Shown here: positions 11,850 to 34,619 of the stretch, in pieces | How positions within the stretch are numbered: position 1 is the first letter of the stretch | Layout: the number at the start of each line of letters is the position of its first letter | Assembly (NCBI GenBank): GCA_973895155.1 | Contig: OZ316894.1 | Span: 26,536,001 to 26,600,000 of the forward strand | From: Marsupella aquatica | Lineage: Eukaryota; Marchantiophyta | DNA length: 64,000 nt | Direction of reading: 5' to 3' | Notes under the pieces: generated by a model | Seen by the model: only the letters and a program-made list of their open reading frames with translations | Told to the model about the DNA's origin: nothing | Database searches by the model: none | Program-made: the position numbers and the translations under genes

Positions 11850-12960
11850 AGATTATGTTTCACTTATAGAGAGAGATATGTTCCCCAAGGACAAGGATGC
11901 TGCTAGTAGCTCATGTACTATGTCGTGAACTCAATGGTAGAATTCTTCAAAGTATTGAAGAAAATTTACCAGGGCGTTCGGGTGGACAAGCTACTAAGCT
12001 TGTAGACGCTTAGCAAGATGGAGGGAGAGAGCCTATGCAAGGCATACACGCGCATAAGGAGGTTGATCAGTACCACAAAAAGAATTATTGATACTTAGTC
12101 CATCTAGATTTGGTATCAGGCACTAGACAGGAATTTGCGGAATTGTGTGCAATTTTTTGCATTGATTTTTGATAAGAAGCTGACATTGAGAAGGTATTTG
12201 AGCTCTCTAACACCATTGACATGAATCGGTCAGAGGAAAAGGTGATGACTCTTGGCTTTGGTAAAAAGAGTCCATAAGGAGTGCTATCAGCATCTCTAAT
12301 GCACAACAGTCTCAACAAGATTGGAGTATGTTAGGAAGGGCACAACCTAGTGCTGCCAGTGGTGCTATTACTGGTGGTAGAAGAGTAGCACAACCCCAAT
12401 TAACATCCTTTCCAGCCTTCCTATGCTACTCAAGTGGAGTGTTGGAGCTATAAAGGACCTCATAATAAGCATGATTGTCTTGATAGGAAGGTTCCATAGT
12501 GTGCAGAGCAAGTAGGAGAAGCCACTAGATAGCCAAAATAATCTCAGGCGTTGTGATCATTGCTACAAAGATGGGCCTACTATTGAGAGTAATTTGGCAT
12601 TGTCCGTAGGGGAGCTATTGTTAGAGGTTGTGGAGGCCCCCACCCTGGTCATGGTGGTGACAAAGTAGTACTAGCGGCAAACGCACATATCACTAATCTA
12701 GCAACAACCACTAGGATTCAAAAGTTGGAGAAGCAGTTGGCAACAACCAATTTGGCTTTGCAAGCCTTTCCCTCCCTACTAGGCTAGCCATGCATTGATT
12801 GGAGGAGAGTAACCTCAGGCGTGGTTGTGGTGGACACCCGAGTGGACAACTATGCTGATATTTTCATATTGGTTGGTCCTAGTGGCATCCGCAAGTATTG
12901 CTAGATTTTGGTGCATAGTGATACTATAAATATTAATGTGGTGATTGAGGGAGAGTTTTC
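11850..12960 (+). pseudogene. Degraded retrotransposon gag-like relic
   Basis: Coding-like segments are spread over shifting frames with stops. The clearest is 12407-12490, which reads FQPSYATQVECWSYKGPHNK and then HDCLDRK. This looks like a CCHC zinc knuckle of the CX2CX3HX4C form seen in plant Ty3/gypsy gag proteins, with the second Cys replaced by Tyr (codon 12449-12451). Upstream, around 12210-12270, EEKVMTLGFGKK reads as part of a gag-like segment. Downstream (12610-12780) is a helical stretch with QKLEKQLATTNLALQAF. No intact protease, reverse transcriptase or LTR was seen. Assignment rests on one knuckle. Confidence 0.4.
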
Positions 12961-13154
12961 TCTCATTTCCATATTTTGATCATTCTTGGGTTAAAACACT
13001 CTTCTTTTTTATGGTCATAGTTTTTTCATTTTTGCCTTGTGTATAAAATAGTAGGTCGTCCTTTGGCCTGGATAACAAAAGAATGAGTGATAAAATTATA
13101 AATAAGATATTAAAAGTAAAAGTCTAGAAAAATTATGCGGAGAAAAGAATAATC

Positions 13155-13300
13155 AAATATTATATATATCAACATGATGATCATGTACAATGAATGTGAC
13201 TCTAGGACCCAACCAAAAATATGTGGATGGAAAGAAGGATGAGATATTATATATGTCAACATGATGATAATGTATAATGATTATGTCATCATTTTTCTTA
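13155..13300. repeat. Two diverged copies of an about 90-bp repeat
   Basis: The stretch TATATATCAACATGATGATC with ATGTACAATGAATGTGAC (about 13162-13200) recurs at about 13249-13288 as TATGTCAACATGATGATAAT with GTATAATGATTATGTC. Non-coding. Confidence 0.6.
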
Positions 13301-13318
13301 GTAACTAAAGAATGGGCA

Positions 13319-13591
13319 GTGAGACTCCCTATATCCCACAATCTATCTATATATGTATAATCACAATAGAGTGAGACTCCTTATACCCGAAGTCAATCTA
13401 TCTATCTATAAGTATATAATCACAATCTAAAGCTACTCCTTGGACTACTATCCAGAGTGAGACTCCTTATGTCCCACAATCTATCTATAAGTATATAATC
13501 ACAATTGAACGAGACTCCTTATATCCTACAGTCAATCTATCCATAAGTGTATAATCACAATCAAAAGCTACTCTTTGGACTACTATCCAGA
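13319..13591. repeat. Dimeric tandem repeat, about 137-bp higher-order unit
   Basis: The anchor GTGAGACTCC (or a variant) starts at 13319, 13371, 13457 and 13509, so intervals alternate 52, 86, 52 and about 83 bp. Each monomer carries AATCTATCTAT and GTATATAATCACAAT. The longer monomer adds AAAGCTACTCCTTGGACTAC. The alternating pattern shows that a two-monomer unit was itself duplicated (13319-13456 and 13457-13591). Confidence 0.8.
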
Positions 13592-13678
13592 GTGAAACCT
13601 CTAGATGGTGACCCTAATAGCACAACTAAAAGAAGAGTGAAACCTCTAGATGGTGACTCTAATAGCACGCCTAAAAGT
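13589..13678. repeat. 45-bp tandem duplication
   Basis: Two adjacent copies at 13589-13633 and 13634-13678 start AGAGTGAAACCTCTAGATGG and differ at about four positions. 45 is a multiple of three, so a 100-codon open frame runs through them, but nothing suggests it is a gene. Confidence 0.8.
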
Positions 13679-13859
13679 GAAGATGCAAAAAAACAAAAAG
13701 GGGCAAAGATGAAAGGAAATAGCATGGACTCCTTTCTTTTTGCAAGGTTTTTGGTACTCATTTCTATTTATGTTCAAAGAAGGGGAAGGCTAGTGCCCTC
13801 TAAACAAAGTCATCATTTTTTCTCTATATGTTCAAAGAATGGGCAATAATAAGGCTAGC

Positions 13860-15526
13860 TAGTGCCCTTCTAACAGTACATTAGTATACACAAAAGTCAC
13901 CTTCTGATCCCGTTGCTTCAGCACTGAACATTTTATCGTTTTAGTCGTTGAAAGACCAAAGGTATCAGGATATGGCACAAGCCTCGAAAAGTGGTTTTGG
14001 CCACGCATCCATCCCGAAGCAGGCTTCCAACCTTTACCTTTGAAGCTTTTCCCGCGCAATCTCTACTTCGAGTTGCGTCCGCGCCCCAGCCTCGTTTCGT
14101 TCCTTCCCCTTCCTGTAGTGGAGTGGGAAGCAGCCGATCCCTTCATAGAATGGGACGGTGATGGAGATGATAGCCTTAGGATTGGTGCCGGGAAGAGGGA
14201 TGGAGGTCGATGCTCTCTCTTCGCGGTAGAGTGAGGCTGTCGACCTCGCCATAATGTCCCGCACAGCAACATAGAGAGAGTGTGGAATGAGAGGAGAGTG
14301 AGATGACAGACTCATGATTGATGTTGGAAAGAGGGTGGTTGTGGTACGAGTATGAGGTCGATTCGCATCGCAATCGCTTACAGGAATGTTCAGACGTCCG
14401 ATAGCTCCGAATGCTTAATCATCACTGGAACTAATCATCACTGGAACTGAAGGTCGAACGTCCGAAAGCCTCCCTCCCAGCTGGGTGGCTGACGCTGTCT
14501 CAAGATGCCTCAGAAGCACATTGTGAAAGCCATTAATCGGTGTGGCGCTGGGAGGTACCCAATTGGGGAGCTCTTGCATTTCGCGCTGCTATCTTGTCTT
14601 GAAGTGATGGACTGATCTGTTTTCTCTGTCGGCTCTTTTGGTCCGTATGACCTCTTGGTAAATGTTGTCGTGGACGACCTGAGTAGAGCATGAATGAAGG
14701 AAGCGCGCGAACTCTAGTAGAGCTTGAATATCCCTCATATGTGCTAATTTTTTGGTGTGCTGGATCCTGTCTTGCTGTCATCAGTAGCTAAGACGTTGTG
14801 GCTATGTTGTCGACTGGTGAGCGCTAATGGTTAATCTCTTTGACGGACTCGTGTCCCTCTAAAGCGCATTGAATTCTCTTCCTCATTCTGTGGATCTCTC
14901 TCTCATGCAGTTCACACTGGTCAGGGGTTATGTCGCACTGTGTTCTAGAGGGGGTAGTAGCGTTTCGGTGTTGCCCTGATTGTGGCCCGTCTCATTGTGG
15001 GTGTAGACACTCCTCCATCTGTTCCCACCTCTTGCCAAACAGAAATGACATGATGCGCAAAGAAGTGTAGGATAGTACTCAAATTGATGGAAGGGGATGG
15101 AGGGCTCAAGTCCAAGCAAAGGACGCTGCCCTAAGAGAAGCTTCATCTCAAAAGCAGTTCACTGAATAGTCAGATGCCGACGAAATTGAAGCAAGGCGAT
15201 AGTATTCCAAAGACCCTACAGATAGTGCTTCCACAGGCGGCTTGACCATAGAACCTCATTGTTTTATTCGTTCGTTCAATCATTCATTCTATGTGGTTTT
15301 TTAAAGTCTGGCAGATGCTTATCCACGACCTAAAAGCGTTTCATTGTTTTTTCCCGGATTCCAGAGATCAAGCAAGCTCGCAAGCTTCCGTCGAGATCAC
15401 TCCGAGGTCGAGGGCCTACTGAAATTAGAGTGGATTTCCTTCAAAGGCGGGTGCTGGATTGGCTGTTGTCGACTTCATCGGGCCGTTGGTCTCACGAGAC
15501 GGAGAGCGTTAGCTAAGGAAGAAACC
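13860..15526. other. GC-richer spacer upstream of SMC5
   Basis: GC content rises here compared with the preceding 14 kb. The short open frames on both strands overlap each other and match no family. The proximal part probably contains the SMC5 promoter and 5' leader. No TATA box or transcription start can be assigned with confidence. Confidence 0.4.
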
Positions 15527-25796
<10,270 letters not shown>

Positions 25797-27899
25797 CAAC
25801 AGCAAGGCGCTACGGCTGGAAACATGTTTAGGGGGTCTTTCTCAGGTGCTCCAGATGGACGTGTAAGTTGTGAAATAGTTATCATTGAGCGAAACCAATT
25901 TTGAGCTGATCTAGCTCTCAGATGCTTGTAAATACTAGCCTTCTGAAGGCTCAAGTTGTGATGAAAAGCAGGCAACGGCCTCTGGGATGAAATCTTAACA
26001 TAAAGTGCCGTCCTGTGTTATTCAACGTTCTGAAGCTGTAGACCACGATGTGTAGTCTCCGCAGGAACTGTCACAATCCTCGCTTGTGAGGGATGTATTC
26101 GGATCTCAAAACAACTTAGCGTTGTCACGCGGTTGGACTTTTAAAAAACAAAATAAAAATACGGTTGGCGACATAATTTCAGTTAATCTGTTCAAAGAAT
26201 TCTATTTTATTTTAAGGATTTTTTCACTATAGCTATTATCAATGACGTATTCCATCGAACTCCGGTTTTGAGTAATTGAAGCTGTCTCCAATTAGCCTGA
26301 AGGGTTAATCCCCCAATATAGAGGACGCTACGTACTCTTGGGTGTTTGAGGTGTGTTTGGGGTGCATTTAATTAAAACTGCTCCTGTGAACTCCACCCTC
26401 ACGGATTCTGACACTGAAGATCAGGACCGTCGCTTTTCTATACTCCTTGCTGTATGTTTGTATTGGTAAGAAAATTCTGTATCTCCTAATTTGATTCTTT
26501 GATTTACTCTGAATAGTTTACTCTGAATAGACCTTTGCATTATTTCGAATTTTGTACAAAGTGACTTTGGGTCCAGGTGCGACAAAGCAGAAGGGTGCAC
26601 ATTTGTAAACCAGGTGAAAAATATGGTGGGCACTATGGTATTAGCGTGAACATAACATGAAACACCTACTGTACTAATACGTAAATACCCACAATTTAAA
26701 TATTTAGATATAGTTTGGAAGTTGTTGTAAGGAAAAAGACACCAATTTTGAAGCAAGCCCCAGATCAGATCTGGAAACAATATTGTAATATTTGTGTTTG
26801 AGTCTTCTGTGTAACCGCGTGAAAATTTATGCTGTATGGCCAGGTGGAGTAGCTCCTGCTCTCCTACTTAGTGGAGTTCTGTAGTTTAGTGGAGTGACTG
26901 GTCATTTTTGTTTTGTCAAGTTCTCAGACTGACCTCCACGAGACTGGCCATTTGTGTTTTGTCAAGTTGTGGGACTGACCTCCATAGTGATCTCTTGATA
27001 GTGATGCATACGAGTTTATACCATGTTTGGAATGATTCAAGAGAACTCTTCTTAATTAAATGCCCTTTGTGTATTTTTCTTGGTAAATTTCAGTGCTTTC
27101 ATGGAAAAAAATGCACAGCCCAGATTTGGATGAAGCACTATGAAACTTCTCCTCTATTTTTACTAATATGCAAGTGTATGGGCAATAAAGGCCCGTCAGC
27201 TATCGCCCTTGTTATGTGCGGCCCTATGGTACACAAAATGCCTTGTTACCTGGGTGTTAGGATTTACACAGTGATGCACGTATCACCATTACCGTACCAT
27301 GTTTGGAATGATTTGGATGGGCAATAAGGCGTGGTTAAAAACTGAATCACCTTCGGCCTACCTTATCGAAAGACACCCTTCGAATTTCGTTTCACATCCT
27401 CATGGAAAGCCACCCTTAGAATATCATTTCACCAGGCCCCTTCAATCTGCAAGAACGTGAGCTCTGGTTCTGATGATGAGGTTTTGTAGTGGTAGTTTTT
27501 GTCTGATTCTTTTGTGGAACCGTACTAGAATGTCATAGTCAAGTAACATGGAATTTGTTTTCACAACAAAGGCCCTTCTATGTGCAAGAATAAAAGCTTT
27601 GGCTCTCATGATGAAGTTTTGTAGTAGTAGTTTTCATGTCTGATATTTTGGTGGCACAGGACGAGAGCTTCTGTTCTATAATTTAGCCGGATGAATTGAC
27701 AATTTCCATTAGGAATACAGCCCATGCCCTTCAAGAATGCAAGCTTTCGTAGGCATGTGCAAGAACGGAAAGCTTTGGAGCTCCGCCTACAATATGTACA
27801 TATTCTACGAATTCGCAATGTAATGTTACACGTTGTACAATAGCCAACCAGAGTTCAGCTACAGTGGAACGAATGGAGAGCATAGCTTGATATGCATCA
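25797..27899. other. Spacer between convergent SMC5 and CRT-like genes
   Basis: It holds the 3' regions of two convergent genes and degenerate repeats. An about 45-bp tandem duplication (ACTGGTCATTTTTGTTTTGT near 26898 and its copy near 26943) is followed by a repeated ACCATGTTTGGAATGATT (27020 and 27297). No gene is supported; the 119- and 139-codon open frames here look random. Confidence 0.5.
27436..27790. repeat. Degenerate about 130-bp tandem repeat, 2-3 copies
   Basis: GGCCCCTTCAATCTGCAAGA, then GAGCTCTGGTTCTGATGATG and AGGTTTTGTAGTGGTAGTTT (about 27436-27530), recurs as AGGCCCTTCTATGTGCAAGA, then AAGCTTTGGCTCTCATGATG and AAGTTTTGTAGTAGTAGTTT (about 27570-27660). A third, weaker copy of the first part lies near 27720-27780. 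It sits in the 3' flank of the CRT-like gene. Confidence 0.6.
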
Positions 27900-29315
27900 T
27901 CATTCTTTCAATTCTTTTTGTTGCTTCTCTCCAGAGAAGTTATAGAACGCTAGGCCAGCAACAAGAATGGCTGCGCCCCCAAATAAACCAGGGGGTAAAC
28001 TTGCCGGGTTGCCAACCAAAGGCAAAGGAAATGTAAAGGCCCAAATGGAAATCGGCACAGCAAGAGTTGTGGTAAGAGAGGAAACCACAGCTGACGATTG
28101 CTTCAGCAAGCTCAAACTGCAAATGTTGAATGCCAGATTAATGGCCACATAAATGGCTGGCACCAATGGAGCTCCCTCACAGCCACTGTGTAGAGGACCC
28201 ATGTTGACAAAGCACGCAGCTCCATCCCGAAAATAGGTCGGCAATTGTTGGAAAGGAATGCCTTTCAAGCTTGACAAGAGTGGGAGCAGCAGCAATACAA
28301 AGAGAGCCTGCGCTGTCGACCCGAACGTATTTACCACAAAAATGTCAACAGAACCCCCCTTGAGGCGAGTGGCTGCATCCCGAAAAACAAACTCCTTGAT
28401 GATGGAAGCCCCTGCGGAGAACGCTGTAGAACCGATCAATACCAATGGCCAGAAGAGACCTGATTCTCCCAGAGACTTTACATCCCCACCGGATCCACTT
28501 GAGACCACTACAATAACCCCTGCTGTCACCAGAAGACACCCAAAGATTTGTCCCCATGTATATTTCTTTTTCAGAATTGTTGCGGAGAGTACCAGCTGCC
28601 ACACCAAATACGTCTGGGTCAAGATAGGGATGGATGCCCCGGAGAGATTAGCTGCAGCAGCCATGCCTGCTGCCAGTCCCAGCGCTTCCAAGGCCCCCAG
28701 CGCGATGAACCGTGACTTCGGCAAGTCCAGCATCTCCGACGTCACAATCCCGGACCGATACCGAATGAAAAGAAATATTGAATAGACAACGACATAGCCG
28801 AATGTAAGCGCCTGCGCCAGAAAGAAGGGATATTCTTTAAGTGGAACGAGAGCCATTTTGTAAAGCACTCGGTTGCTCACGGAGAACAAAATGGTCGCAG
28901 CCCCCGTGACGCCTACCGTCAATTGCTGCTTCGAAACCTCTTTCCCTAAAATTGAAACATGATTCTCCGGTGCTTCTTCACTCGCTGCCTTGACCACAAA
29001 TATTCTCTTACTACCTCTCTCCCGAAGGATGCCAAGCTGCCCAAGCTTTGTATTTAATCCTAAACGGTTGTGCATGCCTTCCGATAGGCGATTCGACGCA
29101 ATGGACCTATAGTCGCACTTTGACATGACTACCTGGCAAAACGAATTGATCGGCAATTGGCAAGAACCGGCCATGCAATGGCGACTGCTACTCCGACGAC
29201 TTGGTACTCCATCGTAAGGTACACATCGAGACATAAACGTCGATTGAGGAAGTGCACACCAGATAGCCATCACAAATTGCTGTCGCAATTTCGATCCGCA
29301 ACCGAAACAATGCAC
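27900..29315 (-). CDS. Plastid CRT-like transporter (CLT family), intronless
   Basis: A single 471-codon frame encodes a drug/metabolite-superfamily membrane protein close to the plant CLT proteins, homologues of the Plasmodium chloroquine-resistance transporter. Arabidopsis CLT1-3 are known to move glutathione and gamma-glutamylcysteine across the plastid envelope; that role here is inferred. The first about 110 residues are Ser/Arg/Cys-rich, like a chloroplast transit peptide. After HVSILGKEVSKQQLTVG about ten hydrophobic segments follow, including ILTQTYLVWQLVLSATILKK with the family's charged loop KKKYTWGQ, and a conserved Cys-containing loop near residues 355-365 (CFVNMGPLHSGCEGAP). The tail SGEKQQKELKE is cytosolic-type. 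The first ATG is used; a second start at 29174 (MAGSC) would give 424 aa and an equally good transit peptide. The lack of introns is notable because the Arabidopsis relatives, as I recall, have several. Confidence 0.88.
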   Translation of the reverse strand: MHCFGCGSKLRQQFVMAIWCALPQSTFMSRCVPYDGVPSRRSSSRHCMAGSCQLPINSFCQVVMSKCDYRSIASNRLSEGMHNRLGLNTKLGQLGILRERGSKRIFVVKAASEEAPENHVSILGKEVSKQQLTVGVTGAATILFSVSNRVLYKMALVPLKEYPFFLAQALTFGYVVVYSIFLFIRYRSGIVTSEMLDLPKSRFIALGALEALGLAAGMAAAANLSGASIPILTQTYLVWQLVLSATILKKKYTWGQIFGCLLVTAGVIVVVSSGSGGDVKSLGESGLFWPLVLIGSTAFSAGASIIKEFVFRDAATRLKGGSVDIFVVNTFGSTAQALFVLLLLPLLSSLKGIPFQQLPTYFRDGAACFVNMGPLHSGCEGAPLVPAIYVAINLAFNICSLSLLKQSSAVVSSLTTTLAVPISIWAFTFPLPLVGNPASLPPGLFGGAAILVAGLAFYNFSGEKQQKELKE

Positions 29316-29700
29316 CTAAACTTGAGGATGCGCCTGAGCCGCCAAATTCTATTGCAATTAAGACGCACACGAAATGCTCGGGCAGGACAAGAACGCTTTA
29401 GAGCCCAATTGAAGCTCTTCGAGCTGAAGAAGACTCCTCCACGTTTTGATCTCCTACCGTGAACAGAATCTTAAGCGCAATTCTGATCTCCTTCCAAGCT
29501 GCACATGCAATGGTCGGGACCGGAAACCAAAGTACGGGCCCGAATTTGGAGCTCTCAAAGCTGAAGACGACCCTCCGCGTTACGATCTTTTATCGAGAAC
29601 AGAACGGAGATCAAATTTGGAGATCTGATCGCAACGAACAGAAATGTGTCTGCACTGACGTGAGGGTGCGCGCGAGTCCGAATTCTTGCCCAATCCAACT
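29300..29700. repeat. About 136-bp imperfect tandem duplication upstream of the CRT-like gene
   Basis: GCTGAAGAAGACTCCTCCAC and GAACAGAAT (29423-29469) recur about 136 bp on as GCTGAAGACGACCCTCCGCG and GAACAGAAC (29560-29604). GCACCTAAACTTGAGGATGC and GCACTGACGTGAGGGTGC may mark a longer ancestral unit. It lies in the promoter region of the transporter gene. Confidence 0.55.
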
Positions 29701-32700
29701 CTGTCCTCCAGACTGCAAACAAGCTGCGCGCGAACAGGCTAGACTCTCAACAATTTGACAACAATTTGACAACAATTTGGACCTCTCACCAGAGATGTCC
29801 AAGAGTCCAATCCTTCCTCGCTAGGCTATGGCTTGAAGCCAGTTTTCGTGCGCACACTGCGCAATGGGTTACACGTTTACTCCGACCCGCTTCCATCGTG
29901 AATGGCCGGCCAGGTGTCACTCGTCGGAGCTAACATGCGAGTGCTGTTTAGGTAGGGGAACTTACATATAACCAGCCGCTTTATTTTGAAATTTATTTTT
30001 TCCTTTTCCTCTTACTTAAAGTCCATTTCTCGTAGCAGAACACCCCGGTCAAGATATGGATCACCATTTTAGTAGAAAACAATGCTCCCCATGGACAGTA
30101 GAAAGAAACTATACTATAAACATGGAATAAGTAGGAATATTTCCTGTGACATTGTGAGTTAAAAGTACTGTAGGTACATATGAGTTGCAAAAACTTGTGG
30201 GAGCATTTTGACAAACCTAGAGGTCTATCAGGGTTTCATTTTCCATTTTAGTAAGATTCTCTTCAATGTTTACTAAAGAAAAAGAGAAATTTCTCAGGCC
30301 TTTAAGTCCTGTTTCAGGAACATTATGGACAATGATGGTCTCTCAAAACAATAGCTGAATTTCTTGTTTATCATGGCATCCTATAATGCCCTCTGAACAG
30401 GACTTTACTTAAGGCTCTTTGTGATTTTTCAATTGTGATTTTGAAGTATACACATTCAATATTTGCATCAACTCCTTTTCCCTTTGGAATTCTGAACAAT
30501 GCACACTCAAATTTTGGATCAACTCATTAAGAATATTCTATTCAACTTTTACTAAAACTAGTATAAAGTAAAATCTCTGGAGCCTATCACTTCAGCATTA
30601 TGACTAATTATAGTCCCTCAAAACTCGAAACCCAAGCTCTTGTTTTTCAAATTTATAGCCCACGGTGCCCTATAAACATATCTTTACTATATACATACCC
30701 TTTGTTTCTTCCACCAGGAGGAAGGATAGATGGTCACATGATAGGGGGAAAGGATAGGTGAAGCAAAATGTCAGTAGATGAAAATGATTTGTAGCCTAGC
30801 CCAATGCCCATGGAATGCACAATATGTTTGATAGTAAGTGATGTCAAATGGAAGTGAGCATAGTGTGATGGCCCTAGGCAGCCGGACAAGTGTCCGTCTG
30901 GCAAGTGAGTTTCCAGGAGTGTGTGACATGCAAGGGAAAGTGACCTAGTGGGTGTTGAAAAGGTTCACAAATGCCACCTTTGTGTCCATCTCATGGTTAG
31001 GAAGAATTGTAATCATAATTCAACTGCTAGGGAGACTACCTTCCTGCCATATGATATTGTCATAGCTAGACCATAAGAAAAAGGGTTATGCATATTGTAG
31101 TACGTGTTTGGATAATAGATAATTCTGACTCTTTGTACCTTAAGACAAAAAGACCATTGCATAGTTTAATTTTCTCTGTGTTGGACCTGTGATGCTGAGC
31201 ATTATATAGATTAGTCAACCAGTGTATGTGTCAGGTATTTGCCCCAACATGCATTGGAAACACTTGTGTCATAACCTGTACACTGAGCTCATTATTTATG
31301 TATGAAGTCAATGTTTTTTCTTGCTTTGTTGGGTCCACTGACGATACATTTAAATTTGCACTGACTCGGTCAGTACTTTGCAAATGAAAGGTGCTCAGTA
31401 TTGTTTACCTCTTACATAATGTACTCATGATCCATTCAAGCCACCCTCAATTACTTCTTCCTGGATACACATGAATCTGCCAAATTATTTCTGTCCATTA
31501 GCAAAGTTCTGTATCTCTTTTCCTCCCCCATTTCCAGCTTATTTTTCCCTTTTTGTCTTTTCCCTGTTAGATTACAGGGGATGTAATTGTGCTGTATTAC
31601 TAGTTTTCTGTCACGGTCGTAGCCCAAATGGGGTGAACCACATACTTTTAGTGTTGAAGTCTATTCACATGTGCTGACGCTATCAAGTTTGGTAGAGATT
31701 TATCCCACATTCCCTTTTCTTTTATTTGAGTGGTTTGATGAGGGTCATTGGGAAGTTTTGGGGAATCCATTTTCTTCAAATTTGTTTTAAGTCCCCAAGC
31801 CAGACAACATGGTAATAAATCTTGGCACAAACGGACTTGAAAACACAAAGGGGCTTAAAAACTCCTTAGGGTGGTCACATACCCAAGTGTGTACCCAAGT
31901 GTGTACCCAAGTAGCAAAGAAACAACACCATGAAAATTTAAAAAGAACACTTGACAAATTGAAAGTGCCGTTAGTTCAACATGCACAAAATCTCCATTAC
32001 ATCAACTTCTGATCCAACAGTCTATCTCATGAATTCAATGGCTTATTCATGCAAATAGTTTTCCCAATTGTCTGTTGTTACATGCATTTTTAACGGTTTT
32101 TGGGTCTAACCACTTTTGGTGCCCTTGAGGCAAACACACACAACTGTGTGGCAAACACATACAGCTGTGTTTGTGCACATAAACATCCCTGTTTGTGACA
32201 AAAGATGCTGATGTGTCTGCATATTGAATCATGGAATTTGGAAGGCATGTCTCATGGGGGCCATAATAATTAAGGGATAGACATTTTTAGTTGAATACAA
32301 CAATGGAAATGTTTTTGAAAGTCCTAACCATTAGGGAGGGCAAACATGGGAAGGGCCAGGCCCACGAAGATGTTGGATGTACTTTGATTCAGATTGTTGG
32401 ACAAGGGTAATCTTTAGGGTCTTCATTTCTTGTTCCAGGCTCTACATTGCCATATTTTGTTCAAATATCAGAATTGACTACCTAATTTAGATGAATTAGT
32501 ACAATGTAACTTCTGTTTGTCACAGGTTAAGTGACTTAACCCTGGTTAGCCACAAGAGATTGTATGACACTCAGATTGTCACATTGAACAATCCAATGGT
32601 TTCCATCATCCTCACGTCAGAACCCCCACTAATGGTCCACTAGGGCAGAGCTGGTATCACCCTCTGTGCAGGTTCACCTTCACCCTCACTTCCCTATATT

Positions 32701-34616
32701 CAAGTGCCCTCCTCCCTGGTGGTGATACCCAATGCCTGGGCACACTCTGCTCCAAGGGTGATGAGACCTATCAGATCTTCCATTGTGATGATCTCTGGAT
32801 TGTAGGATCTTTCCACGGTCAACTAAGGTAAAGTCATTTAACAGAAAAAGTGACAATCCATTTTAGTAAACTCCACTTTTCTTGTCTCTCTATATCACCT
32901 TGTGTGAAGGAGAAGATGATCAGAACATTACTTATCTAGTTTTCCTGGACTAATATCTGACCATTAGATCAGCCTAGACTTAAGGACAACCCTAGATTCT
33001 GGAAAACTGAAGACAAAAAGTGTGGCAACTTCACCACAAGGTTGGTCCTTGAAACTCCCATGGACCACATATCCCAAAATTTGAGTTTAATAGTAATAAA
33101 TTGATAATCATAAACTCAATATTTTAGAGATTTGGGGTTATGCTAGAAGAGTAGGTAAGCTATCCTTCCATCAAAGTGACACTTAAGAAATCCCCCCTCA
33201 AGGCTTTAGCTCTCCCCAGGCCCATAGTGCATAAATTGTGGCCATCTTGGTTGAGTTTTTGATCATAAATGCTGAAGGGTAAATTTCATCAGATTACTTT
33301 TCATTGTGCTAACATGAGATATTTGGGCTTGTCATTTTTCATGTCTCCTCCTTCTGGCCTTGCAGGTGCAAGGCTTTTACAACTCATCAAGTTATGGGCC
33401 CCAAACCCATGGACCACCAAATTGTGGTCCACGGGAGCACCTTGTCCAAACCGACATGGTGGTCCATCCTGGTTTCATTTTCGGCCAAGGTGTGATTTGG
33501 CGAAGGTGTGTAATTTGGGGAATTTTCGCCACTAAGCAAAATGCTGCGTCAGCCCTGTCACAGGGCAAGAAGGGAAAGGGCCGGTCCCGTTGGTGCAAAG
33601 AGTGACATATCGGCGTTTAGACCCGACCCGTGCACATCGATGTTGGATTAGGGTTCATCCATCGGCGTTTGTGTGTCTTGGTCGTTCGCTCCGCTCGCTC
33701 ATTCTGCTCGTGCGGAATGGAGAAGCAGAAAATGGCGGACCTTCGCATCCGGTGGATCGGATGGGATCGGATCGGATCAGAGCGGCATTTGTGCAGGAAG
33801 GAAAAATAATATGTTTAGTGAGAAACTACGGCTGAATTGCTGTGGCCCATCATCGAGTAGACTAGTTTAGTGTCCAGAGCGTGGACTGCAAACGAACAGA
33901 GTCAAAGGATGGGATGGGAAATAAATGAGACGGAGGGAGGCGGGCGTGCCGGCCTGCGTTATTGGGGGAACCGTTATTGGCCGTCTATCTGTCATTTTGT
34001 CGACTGTGTTTGTGGGTTTACTTTCCGTGATTCTCGGAGCTGACAGATTGTGCTAATTTTGTGTAGTGGAGTTGACTGGCTGACTCCTCTTGGTCTGAGT
34101 GGCTCCTTCTTCGTTTACGCCTGTCTCTTCGGATGGTTCCGTATTGGGTTGCTTTCTCGGCTGAATGCGAGGGATAAAAACAAGCAGACGAAGTGGATGG
34201 GTTTGGATTTAGGATTGTGGGTCAGTCTGTTTGAATTATTAGTGAGTTTTACGTTCAATCGTTCCTTCTTGTCTATCTCGTGGTTTTCCAATCGAGAAGC
34301 CTTGTGAGAATGAGTGGAGGCATTGCCCGGTGACTGTGGATCCAGTGCAATTTGAGTGGTCCGCTGCTTTTCATTGCTCAGAATTCGATGTATATTGCTG
34401 GAAGAAAACAATAGCTTAGTCAGTTCAATTTGTGGTGGTTTTCTTAGCCCCCAGGCAGCAGGTCGGTGCAGCCGCTCGATAACCCTGACCCAGGCGGCAA
34501 GCTGAGCACAACTTGTGGATGAAATGGGGGCTTAGATGGAGAGTGAAGGCGGGGAGGGGTGATGGAGGGGTTAGAGGGTGATGGTCTTTGAATGGTTTTG
34601 TTGATGCCCTTGTTAG
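29316..34616. other. Long spacer with no gene recognised
   Basis: Apart from the repeat near 29.3-29.7 kb and a 12-bp repeat (ACAATTTGACAA, about 29750-29785), no coding or RNA structure could be supported. From about 33,600 GC content rises, and this stretch probably holds the promoter and an untranslated first exon of the next gene. A TTGTTAG acceptor-like site ends at 34616, just before its start codon. Confidence 0.45.
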
Positions 34617-34619
34617 GTG

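Noticed and set aside
13319-13678. CRISPR-like array
   Set aside because: Plant nuclear DNA, unequal intervals and diverged repeats without unique spacers; it is an ordinary tandem repeat.
26421-27327. 119-codon minus and 139-codon plus frames after SMC5
   Set aside because: They run through degenerate repeats, are Cys/His/Leu-rich by chance and match nothing.
28258-28785. 175-codon frame antisense to the CRT-like gene
   Set aside because: It is the mirror of a well-supported coding frame; Pro/Ser/Thr-rich text arises from the complementary codons.
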